DNA of 45,375 nt. It comes from a virus. The stretch is from positions 1 through 45,375 of the IMG/VR virus record IMGVR_UViG_3300025127_000072; one strand, 5' to 3'. Below the pieces are notes generated by a model. That model was not told the origin of the DNA. It ran no database searches and worked only from the letters and a program-made list of their open reading frames with translations. The position numbers and the translations under genes were made by a program. Shown here piece by piece: positions 37,790 to 45,375 of this stretch. How positions within the stretch are numbered: position 1 is the first letter of the stretch; the number at the start of each line of letters is the position of its first letter.

Positions 37790-39879
37790 GTTTACTTACA
37801 GGATTAATAACAGGGTTTCTTAACGAAGATGTTGAGATACGTAAGAATCAAAGAGAATATCAAGCAAAGTTAGCAGAAAAAAAGGAACTTGCTAGACAAG
37901 CGACAGCAAAAGAAGAGAAAGCTTGGAAGCGAGAACAAATAAAAATGAATTTAAACCAAAATTTTGACACTTATAAAATGCTTGTAGGTAAGACTGCTGA
38001 AGGTAAAATTGAAAAAATTCCCAATCTTACTAGAATGACGCAATTAAATCAGCAATCTTTACTAACAGGAGGACCTGTACTTTTCGATCTTAACAAATCA
38101 ATAAACCTTATAACAAAAGAAGATGAAGCAGCGACAGTGTTTGGTAGTGGTGATAATAAAATAAGCTATGGTTTAAATTTAAAGAAAAAACTTGATTACG
38201 ATAACGCTGTAGCTTTTACTTATTTGTTAAAAAATCAAGGCAATAGTAAAGAATTTATTAAAAAAATTACAAATATGAAAAAAGAAGAAAAAGAAGAATT
38301 CTCAGCTTATGTAAATACTGCTGAGAGCATATTTAGACAAAATTTTATGGCTAAATCTACTAATGGTGCATGGAATCCACAAACAACACCAAAAGGATAT
38401 CCTTATGATTATTTAACAACTGGGTATTACAACGTCAAAAGGGCATTAGGAATGGCGATTGACGGCCCAAATCAAAATAACATGTTAGTCAATAGCCACG
38501 AAGAATCTTTAAAAGAAGAAGGTGAAAAAATTCACGATACATATTTTTTTACTGTAGAAAACAACACGCAAATACCTTTTGGTTTAACTATTCCTGAAAA
38601 TTTAAAAAGAGGATTTCAAAAAGTTACAAATAAATTGTCTCCTGATAAAAATCCAAAAACAACAGGTATGTATTTTGCTAATGTAAATGCAATTAAAGAT
38701 GTAACTGGTACTTTGTTAAAAGGTAATGACATTCAAAATATTTTTTTACGATCAGTTATTATTGCAAATCAACCTAATAACAATGCTACTGATCCTGATA
38801 GAAGATTGTACGAAATGAAAGATGAAGAAATTCTTTTTTTCCATAAGTTAGTATATGATGGTAAGGTTGTATCAGAAGGTGAGATTGATAAAGCAGCTAT
38901 GGTTCTGATGCCTAGCATGTTGTTTCCTAATGAAGGTGTGCAAACAGATTTTATTACTCAAAGAAGCTCGATGACTTTTCAAAACTATGCAGTTAATAAA
39001 ATGAGAGGAAAACAAAATCCTAAAGATGTAAGTAAAATATCAAAACTTTACGCTGAACTTAAACTTCAAAGAGATGAAACAAAATCAGCTATTGATGATG
39101 TCGTTACCATAATAAACTTAACAAATGAGAAAAATGAAACTGATGCTTTTAGTAAGTTAAGAAATTACGCATACGGAACATTATCAATAAACGAAGGATT
39201 TTTAGGAGATGTATTAAATGCTACTTTTGGTTCGGAAGAAAATAGATTGCTTAAAACAGATGGTAGTCTTTATGACAATGGCAAACAAGCTTTAACACCA
39301 GAGTATTTAAAAAGATTAGAAGATGGTATACTTGAAGCAAAAAGTAAAGACTTAATTCAAGGTCAATTAGAAGCCTTACGTATATCTGTTGCTTTTAAAA
39401 TGGCACGAGCTGCAGATCCATCAGGAAGATTATCGAACCAAGATATAGAGTTGCAATTAACAAAACTTGGTGGAGCAAATTTTTTAACTCCTAAAGTAGC
39501 TTTACAAAAATTAGGCACTGTTTTGAGAGATCTTAAAAGAGGTTTTAAAACTTTGGATGTCATGGTTAACTATGGTGCAAGTGAAGATTTTATGACTGCA
39601 AATGATCAAAGATATTTTGACGGAATCATTGCGGCAAATGAATTACAAAACAGAAAAGATAGAATTACTTACAATGTAGGTAAAACAAAAGCATCAAAAA
39701 CCGTTACTTTTTCTACAAATCCTGAAGATTACAAAGCTCCTACTTCAGGTAGATATATGGAAGGCGTTGTCATAAATAAAAAGACTAAACAATTTCATTT
39801 TGTACCAGACAATGATTTTAACAAAATTATACAAATACCTGCAGGTGGAATGTCAAAATATTTAAAAAAAGGAACGTAG
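37786..39879 (+). CDS. Large probable internal virion protein, 697 residues
   Basis: Starts MSLLTGLITGFLNEDVEIRK, then a long charged coiled coil (REYQAKLAEKKELARQATAK). The rest is mostly helical and polar, with no hydrolase or membrane motif I can name. Length, helices and place between the small virion proteins and the giant gene fit the ejected protein set of podoviruses such as T7 gp14-gp16. Role inferred. Confidence 0.7.
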   Translation: MSLLTGLITGFLNEDVEIRKNQREYQAKLAEKKELARQATAKEEKAWKREQIKMNLNQNFDTYKMLVGKTAEGKIEKIPNLTRMTQLNQQSLLTGGPVLFDLNKSINLITKEDEAATVFGSGDNKISYGLNLKKKLDYDNAVAFTYLLKNQGNSKEFIKKITNMKKEEKEEFSAYVNTAESIFRQNFMAKSTNGAWNPQTTPKGYPYDYLTTGYYNVKRALGMAIDGPNQNNMLVNSHEESLKEEGEKIHDTYFFTVENNTQIPFGLTIPENLKRGFQKVTNKLSPDKNPKTTGMYFANVNAIKDVTGTLLKGNDIQNIFLRSVIIANQPNNNATDPDRRLYEMKDEEILFFHKLVYDGKVVSEGEIDKAAMVLMPSMLFPNEGVQTDFITQRSSMTFQNYAVNKMRGKQNPKDVSKISKLYAELKLQRDETKSAIDDVVTIINLTNEKNETDAFSKLRNYAYGTLSINEGFLGDVLNATFGSEENRLLKTDGSLYDNGKQALTPEYLKRLEDGILEAKSKDLIQGQLEALRISVAFKMARAADPSGRLSNQDIELQLTKLGGANFLTPKVALQKLGTVLRDLKRGFKTLDVMVNYGASEDFMTANDQRYFDGIIAANELQNRKDRITYNVGKTKASKTVTFSTNPEDYKAPTSGRYMEGVVINKKTKQFHFVPDNDFNKIIQIPAGGMSKYLKKGT

Positions 39880-39882
39880 TTA

Positions 39883-42800
39883 ATGTCAGAATTAGAAATA
39901 AATGATCCAACTAAAGAAGTGCCTGACGCTTTAAAAGCTGAATCTATTATTAAAGATGATGAAGAAAAGAAGCCTGAACAACAACCGATAGCTGTTGATT
40001 CTGAACTATCTGGCATGCCTGATGCAAAGAATCTTGGGTTAAGAAAAAAACTAGGAGATGATAAAGGAGAAGATGTTCAACCGACAGAAGCAGGAGTGTT
40101 AGGATTTGCAACAAAAGTCGGAAAATATGTAGGTCCTATTCTCGGTGTTGATGTTGCGACACAGGCAGTACCCCCCGGAATAACTACAGGTAAGTTAACT
40201 CCTGAAGCTCAAAAGATAGCTGACGATGAAAACAGAATAGGTTCTTTAAGTTACGAAGATTTTAAACAGGGTGTTCTTAACAATTCTATAACAGAGTACA
40301 AAGGCACGTACTTCGACCCAGTGCAAGCAGAAGATGATGGATTACTAGAATATTACGAACAGGAAATAGGTCTTAAACAAGAAACTGTGGGTTTACCGTC
40401 TGGAGACAAGATAACAGGAACTATAGATGTACCAAAGCCTTACGCAGCCATATTAAATAAAAGTGTTGAAGATAGAACAAAAGACGAAAACAAGGCGATA
40501 GCTGAATCTAAAATATTAAGATTATTAGAAGGTAAATTTAAAAATGTAGATCCTTTGGCTGATAAACGTTTAAAATCTATAATGGCTAAACGTATAAACA
40601 CAACTGAATTTCTTCCTTCAATGCAAGAAAGATTTAGGGAAATAGGCAGAAGCACGTTGTTAGAATTTCCTGCATTATTAGAAGAATATGTTGGGTTTGG
40701 GATAACGGTATTTAGTTTTGATTCTTTACGTGAAGCAAAGAAGTTTCAACACGCCACAGGTGTTGGTTTTGGTGATGCTTGGGATGCAACAAAATCTTTT
40801 AGAGACAAGAAAGTATTAAAATTACGACAGTCTTTTGCTAAAATAGGACTTAAACAGCTATCAGATGTTATGAACGAAATGATAGAAAGAGACTTGAAAG
40901 ACCAAATAGGAAAGCCTGCTTCTGAAGGAGGGATAACTCAAGAAAGGTTTAATCAACTTACTATATCTCCTAGTGGTGGTAAAGTACGATATATTGATGA
41001 ACAAACAGCACAAGATTTATTAGAAATATCATTTGAGTCTTTAAGTGAGCCAGAACAATTTGGACAAATTGGAGCAGAAACTTTTCTAATGATGTTTGGA
41101 TTGGGTGGTAAAAGTCAAGCAGGAATTAAAAAAGCTTCTGCAGGTGAAATAAAATTTGTACAACAAAAAATGAAAGAAAGTCCACAGCTTGCAAAAATGG
41201 GAATTGCAGGTGCCGCATACACATTGAATACATCTGGAGAGTTAGGTAAATTAAATTTAAATTTAATTAGAGATGGGTTGCATGTTAGAAAAAATCAATC
41301 TTACTTTAAAAGATTAGATAATCAAATATTTACTAAAGAAAATGAATTAATGGAGCTTGGATTTAAAGGTGGATTTGGCACTAAAGAAGCTCGTATGCTT
41401 GAAAGAGAGATAAATGGATTAAAGAATCAAAGATTCAGAGAGGTAATAAAATTAGGCACATTACCAATATTAAAAAAGAACATAAAAGAATCTTTTCCTA
41501 TGAGTATGTATCAATATTTTATTGGGGAACATTTATCTGATAGTGACTACGGAATAAGCCAATTTGAAGGTGAGGGGTATGCTGCTTTAAGTTATATAAT
41601 GGGTGGTGGTTTCTTATTAAAAGGTGGTGTAGGTTGGGTAGGTAGAACTGCTAGAAATTTAACAGCAGGTAAACTTGATGTGGGTGGCACTCAAAAAAGA
41701 AACTTTTTAAACTTTTTAGAAACAAACAAAGTCACTACAGGATTTGTAAACTTTGTAAAAAACAAAACAGGGTATGATTTAAATCCTCGTGGCTTACTTA
41801 CAAATGCTTCTTTAGAACAGTACAATGAAATACTAACCAACTCAAGAGGGTTTGGTTTAAGTAAGATAGAAAGACGTAATGCAAATTATGTTCTTGAATT
41901 AGCTAGTGTTATGAGTGATGATAACCTAACACGAGTTTTAGACTCTATAACAAAATTAACAACCATAGAAGCTAAATTTATAAAATCTTTTCCAGAAGAA
42001 TTACGAAAAGAAGCAGAAGATGTATTTAGATTAGATGTTTCTACTACAACACAAATAGGTGCATTAGAAGCTGCAGGTGCTTTAGTTACCAATAAGATAA
42101 ACATGAGAAAACTTAAATCTCTTAAAAAGATTGATGAGTACATGGATATCGATAGTTTAAACAGAGAGCAGTTAAGAAAAAATGCTCTTGCCATCGAAGG
42201 TTTAAAAAAGAAGTTAGCTCAAAGTGGTCAATCGTTAGATGACAATAAGATGGCTAACGGCTACATTGAAGCGTTAGAAATGGCTAATGAAAAGTTTGTA
42301 AGAAGATTGGATAATCAACTTATTGAGTTAGAAGGAGCTTTAAAAACAGCACGCAAAGTATTGTTTGAAGATCCTACTGCAGATGTGCCTGAATCTTTAC
42401 ATGCTCTTGCCGACACTGTATCAGCTAGAGTTAAGACTAAACTAACAAGATTAGAGGGTATAGGTGAAGAAGCTTTTGCAGTCGAGCAAGAAGCTAAAGA
42501 GATATCTGACTCTTTAAAAATAAGATTCACAAAACTAAAGAAAATGAAAAATGATGGCCCTGCGTTTTTACGAGCATCAGGCTTGTACGTAGAAGAGTTT
42601 TTAACACATCAATTACTTTCTATAAGAGATAGCAAAACAGGTGCTGCAAGAGGGTTTCCAAAAGTAAATGAGCTTGCTTTAAAAAAGGGTGTTCAAATAA
42701 ATCTTGGTGATGCCGTTGTAGATCTGTGGAAAAGGGCAGGCGAAACTGACATACAAGCTTTCTTTAGTCCAAGTGGTGCTTTATTTTCAGGTATACTTGG

Positions 42801-44898
42801 CAAAAAATCTAGAATAGTATTTGAACGCATGGCTGATAGAGCTATGGAAAAAATACCTGAAAATGTTAAAGCAGAAATATTTGATATGGCATCTAATCCT
42901 AAAAACGTTGAAAAATTATTTTACGCAGGAGAAAATCCGAGTAATTTAGAAGTTGCGTTAGCTTTTATGAAATACTACGATGCAAAGAAAATACCAGTTG
43001 AGCAAAGAAAGTTTGCTCCTTTTGTAGGTAGTCCTCAAGAAGTTAATGAAATGCACAACGCCTTTGTAGAATTTGGTGTAAGAACTAAGAATGATAAGCT
43101 TACTGCAGAGTATATATCTTACGGTGATACTTTAAAAAAACTTATAAGAAATCAAGATGAAGAAGTAGCCGATGCCTACGATGAAGCAAAAGAGATATAT
43201 CAAAATGAATGGTTTGATAGAATAAGAGTAGGCCCTCTTGCACAACTTATGAAAGCAAAAGAAGGGCCGCCTAAAGTTTCTACAAAAAAATCTGCAGAAG
43301 AAATATTTGAATCTATGACAGAGGATAATACCTTTGATAGACAGGGATTTAAAATATTAACAAACGATAATGTTTTTAAATTTGCTTATAAAGGAAATAT
43401 AAATCCCATAACAGTATTTAAACCTTTGACAGATAAGATTGCAACTGCTGCAAAAAATGGAGATGCTTTTTCACTAGCAGATCTACCAAACGAAATAGAA
43501 AAAATTATGGAGAACTTTGGTGGCAGATTGAGTGGTAGAAGAACTGGATTTGATTTAACAGATCCTCTCCAAAAAAGAAACTTTGAAAACTTTAGAGATA
43601 TGCTATCAGTGGTTATAAGAGCAACGTATGCGAAAGATGCTATGGATCAGATAGCGTTTACACAAAACAATCCATTTTTAAGAAAATCTCTCAAAAGTTC
43701 AGGTAACGAATATAATTTTAAAGAGTGGCAAAATTTAGAACAAGTTTCTAAAATGTTAAAGTTTAGAGTTAAAGAAATAGATTCTCAAACAGGTAGATCA
43801 GTAATAAGAGAAAAACAAGTTCTTGATTTAGAAGATTTAGTTATAGATCAAAAAGATATTGTTAGTCAAATGAATAAGTTCCCTGAATTACAGAGAAAAT
43901 ATAAAACAGAAATAATTGATAAGTTTGATGACCAAAAGGATGTATTACTAAAAGAAGCAAAAACTGACAACAAAGTAGAAGATCTAATGTTCAGGGGAGT
44001 TAAACAAGCATTAGGGAAAAGTTTAGATCACAGATCTTTTTATACAGAATATGTAACAAACGGCACTCCAGAAAAAATAGCTGATTTAAAAAATACAATA
44101 TTAAAAGAGTTGTCAGGAACAGACGTAGCTAAAATACCTAACGCTGAAAGAGCAGTCTTTGAAAAAAAGATAAATGACGGTATACTTCAAATGATTATTA
44201 AAGGACAACTAGAAGAAGCAGGCATACGTAATGTTAAAGGTTTAGGTGAAGAGTTAGGACTAGAGTATACTGGTTCAGATAAAGATATGTTTATAGATCC
44301 TTTAAATAATTTACTTGATAAAGTCAGAAGTAAAAAAGGTATAGATGGTAATCAATATCCAATAAAGGTAATAACCAAACCTGAAGATTTGTTAGATAGT
44401 ATAAAGAATCCAAACAAAAGAGAAATCTTTGAACAGTTTATGGATAAAGAACATATTGAATATTATGAAAACATGTTAGAATACATGGTCATGACAGAGA
44501 AAGGAGACTTCAGTAAAGTTAAACTTGAAGGTCTTACACGAGGTATAACAACAAATGAAGCAATTAGTAGAGCGTTTAACTTAGCTAGAGGTATGGTCAG
44601 TCCAACATACGTGGCCGCAGAGTTTGCTGTTCGTATAGCTGAAATGTCAGGCATACAACTTCTTGGCATGGTAGGTAGAGATAAAGAAGCAGCGAGAATA
44701 TTAGTTGACGTTTTTAAAGTTGGAGTAAAGCCATCTGATCGAGATGTAGGAACTTTAGCTAATAAGATAACAAGTTTTGTTTTTAAAGAGATGGCTCGTA
44801 TGGGTATAACACCTCCTGATTTTGAAAATAAAACCGAAGCAGAACTTGATTTAGAAATTGAAAAGTACAAAAAACAAATGTTAGAAGGAGTAAACTAA
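39883..44898 (+). CDS. Giant probable internal virion (ejection) protein, 1671 residues
   Basis: The longest gene. Acidic start (DPTKEVPDALKAESIIKDDE), then mainly helical stretches with some coiled coil (about 745-900). Mild hydrophobic runs occur near 555-580 (YAALSYIMGGGFLLKGGVGW) and 1565-1590 (ARGMVSPTYVAAEFAVRIA), which may insert into a membrane during DNA entry. I see no lysozyme, transglycosylase or polymerase motif. Size and late position resemble the T7 gp16 class. Stop overlaps the next start by one base (TAATG). Confidence 0.72.
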   Translation: MSELEINDPTKEVPDALKAESIIKDDEEKKPEQQPIAVDSELSGMPDAKNLGLRKKLGDDKGEDVQPTEAGVLGFATKVGKYVGPILGVDVATQAVPPGITTGKLTPEAQKIADDENRIGSLSYEDFKQGVLNNSITEYKGTYFDPVQAEDDGLLEYYEQEIGLKQETVGLPSGDKITGTIDVPKPYAAILNKSVEDRTKDENKAIAESKILRLLEGKFKNVDPLADKRLKSIMAKRINTTEFLPSMQERFREIGRSTLLEFPALLEEYVGFGITVFSFDSLREAKKFQHATGVGFGDAWDATKSFRDKKVLKLRQSFAKIGLKQLSDVMNEMIERDLKDQIGKPASEGGITQERFNQLTISPSGGKVRYIDEQTAQDLLEISFESLSEPEQFGQIGAETFLMMFGLGGKSQAGIKKASAGEIKFVQQKMKESPQLAKMGIAGAAYTLNTSGELGKLNLNLIRDGLHVRKNQSYFKRLDNQIFTKENELMELGFKGGFGTKEARMLEREINGLKNQRFREVIKLGTLPILKKNIKESFPMSMYQYFIGEHLSDSDYGISQFEGEGYAALSYIMGGGFLLKGGVGWVGRTARNLTAGKLDVGGTQKRNFLNFLETNKVTTGFVNFVKNKTGYDLNPRGLLTNASLEQYNEILTNSRGFGLSKIERRNANYVLELASVMSDDNLTRVLDSITKLTTIEAKFIKSFPEELRKEAEDVFRLDVSTTTQIGALEAAGALVTNKINMRKLKSLKKIDEYMDIDSLNREQLRKNALAIEGLKKKLAQSGQSLDDNKMANGYIEALEMANEKFVRRLDNQLIELEGALKTARKVLFEDPTADVPESLHALADTVSARVKTKLTRLEGIGEEAFAVEQEAKEISDSLKIRFTKLKKMKNDGPAFLRASGLYVEEFLTHQLLSIRDSKTGAARGFPKVNELALKKGVQINLGDAVVDLWKRAGETDIQAFFSPSGALFSGILGKKSRIVFERMADRAMEKIPENVKAEIFDMASNPKNVEKLFYAGENPSNLEVALAFMKYYDAKKIPVEQRKFAPFVGSPQEVNEMHNAFVEFGVRTKNDKLTAEYISYGDTLKKLIRNQDEEVADAYDEAKEIYQNEWFDRIRVGPLAQLMKAKEGPPKVSTKKSAEEIFESMTEDNTFDRQGFKILTNDNVFKFAYKGNINPITVFKPLTDKIATAAKNGDAFSLADLPNEIEKIMENFGGRLSGRRTGFDLTDPLQKRNFENFRDMLSVVIRATYAKDAMDQIAFTQNNPFLRKSLKSSGNEYNFKEWQNLEQVSKMLKFRVKEIDSQTGRSVIREKQVLDLEDLVIDQKDIVSQMNKFPELQRKYKTEIIDKFDDQKDVLLKEAKTDNKVEDLMFRGVKQALGKSLDHRSFYTEYVTNGTPEKIADLKNTILKELSGTDVAKIPNAERAVFEKKINDGILQMIIKGQLEEAGIRNVKGLGEELGLEYTGSDKDMFIDPLNNLLDKVRSKKGIDGNQYPIKVITKPEDLLDSIKNPNKREIFEQFMDKEHIEYYENMLEYMVMTEKGDFSKVKLEGLTRGITTNEAISRAFNLARGMVSPTYVAAEFAVRIAEMSGIQLLGMVGRDKEAARILVDVFKVGVKPSDRDVGTLANKITSFVFKEMARMGITPPDFENKTEAELDLEIEKYKKQMLEGVN

Positions 44899-45218
44899 TG
44901 AAGATGTACAACAATGGACAACGCCCAACTAAAATGTATGGTGGTGGTATGGTAATGCCACGTAAACCTATGATGATGGGTGGACTAGCTCAACAAAATA
45001 GAACCACAACAACTGGCATGGCATCACAAGAGAATCCAATGGGTGCTATGACTGAAAAGAAAAAATACGACATGGGTATGAATCTTGGTGGTGCTATTAA
45101 GAAGTTTGAAGGTAAAAAAGCTAAAAAAGGTATGCTTGTTGGCGGCCAAAAGAAATTAGACAAAAACAAAGACGGTAAAATATCAGGCAAAGATTTTGCT
45201 TTAATGAGGAAATCTTAA
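44898..45218 (+). CDS. Met/Gly-rich small protein with one EF-hand-like loop
   Basis: A 106-residue protein: a Met/Gly/Lys start (KMYGGGMVMPRKPMMMGG), a middle with Thr (NRTTTTGMASQENPMG), a Lys/Gly region, and the end KLDKNKDGKISGKDFALM. That end fits an EF-hand calcium loop (Asp, Asn, Asp, Lys, Ser, Asp at positions 1, 3, 5, 7, 9, 12), with Asp in place of the usual last Glu. It is the last virion-block gene; its stop region overlaps the minus-strand frame. Calcium binding is inferred. Confidence 0.75.
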   Translation: MKMYNNGQRPTKMYGGGMVMPRKPMMMGGLAQQNRTTTTGMASQENPMGAMTEKKKYDMGMNLGGAIKKFEGKKAKKGMLVGGQKKLDKNKDGKISGKDFALMRKS

Positions 45219-45375
45219 ATATAATTACGTGATCCACTCATTATATCGTCACCACATTTCCTAAGATAACGAAGCAGTGATGCAACCTGACTTGTGCCAC
45301 TGTACATAGGCAAACCAGTATTCAACTCTCGTTCGAGATCTTCAGGTTTGACTGCTTCGTAGTTCATCTCCACAT
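45215..45375 (-). CDS. Minus-strand frame entering from the right edge
   Basis: On the minus strand an open frame reads MNYEAVKPEDLERELNTGLP then MYSGTSQVASLLRYLRKCGD and ends at 45215. An ATG at 45367 gives 50 residues, but the frame stays open to the edge, so the gene may be longer. It converges on the virion operon with a 4-base overlap and no terminator. Helical make-up (LERELN, ASLLRYLRK). If the genome is joined end to end it would lie upstream of the leftward replication genes. Function unknown. Confidence 0.6.
   Translation of the reverse strand, partial: VEMNYEAVKPEDLERELNTGLPMYSGTSQVASLLRYLRKCGDDIMSGSRNYI

Noticed and set aside
44463-44870. Minus-strand 135-codon frame at the end of the giant gene
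   Set aside because: Shadow; no start signal and Ser/Ala-rich reverse composition.

Overview
The window is a large part of a tailed-phage genome, most likely a marine podovirus. It is AT-rich (by eye 35-40% GC) and almost fully coding. It has no host genes, rRNA, tRNA or CRISPR. The terminase, portal, scaffold, coat, T7-like tail adaptor and nozzle, and several very long virion proteins, with no tail tape measure or sheath, indicate a short-tailed phage. Small Lys/Gly/Met-rich proteins, a T4-type lysozyme and a conserved protein after the coat genes are types I associate with marine phages. The gene order recalls podoviruses of marine Alphaproteobacteria such as the HMO-2011 type, but I could not test this. 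Sigma70-like promoters point to a bacterial host using ordinary RNA polymerase. No phage RNA polymerase gene is visible.

Layout. (1) Bases 1-2498, minus strand: replication module with a family A DNA polymerase cut by the window edge, a DnaB-like helicase, a separate zinc-finger/TOPRIM primase and a small protein, all with overlapping ends. (2) Bases 2499-2622: divergent control region beside a small ribbon-helix-helix-like gene. (3) Bases 2623-9025, plus strand: early genes, including a C5-cytosine methyltransferase, a coiled-coil protein, a DUF932 protein, two zinc-ribbon-like proteins and small unknowns, split by intrinsic terminators. (4) Bases 9081-9740: the only long non-coding stretch, with a repeated promoter-like element, a sigma70-like promoter, hairpins and a GC block. 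(5) Bases 9741-45218, plus strand: the virion and lysis genes in one long array. The order is small terminase, large terminase, a tyrosine-recombinase-like protein, portal, a polyQ protein, scaffold, coat, decoration protein, a 2-oxoglutarate oxygenase, basic proteins, holin, lysozyme, tail adaptor, nozzle, fibres, a fibre-assembly-like protein, and a 10-kb block of probable internal (ejected) proteins. (6) A minus-strand reading frame enters from the right edge and converges on the virion operon.

How it works together. The leftward module copies DNA. The rightward early genes probably modify DNA and redirect the host. The virion block packages DNA, builds the particle and lyses the cell. Translation is tightly coupled, with many ATGA or TAATG junctions. 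Several genes are overprinted: a conserved small gene lies inside the portal 3' end, and a Cys-rich gene overlaps the lysozyme end and the next gene. The most unusual items are the recombinase-like protein inside the virion block, two tandem covarying RNA hairpins before the scaffold gene, a perfect consensus sigma70 promoter inside the late block, a possible A10 slippage site, and a duplicated promoter-like element heading each rightward block.
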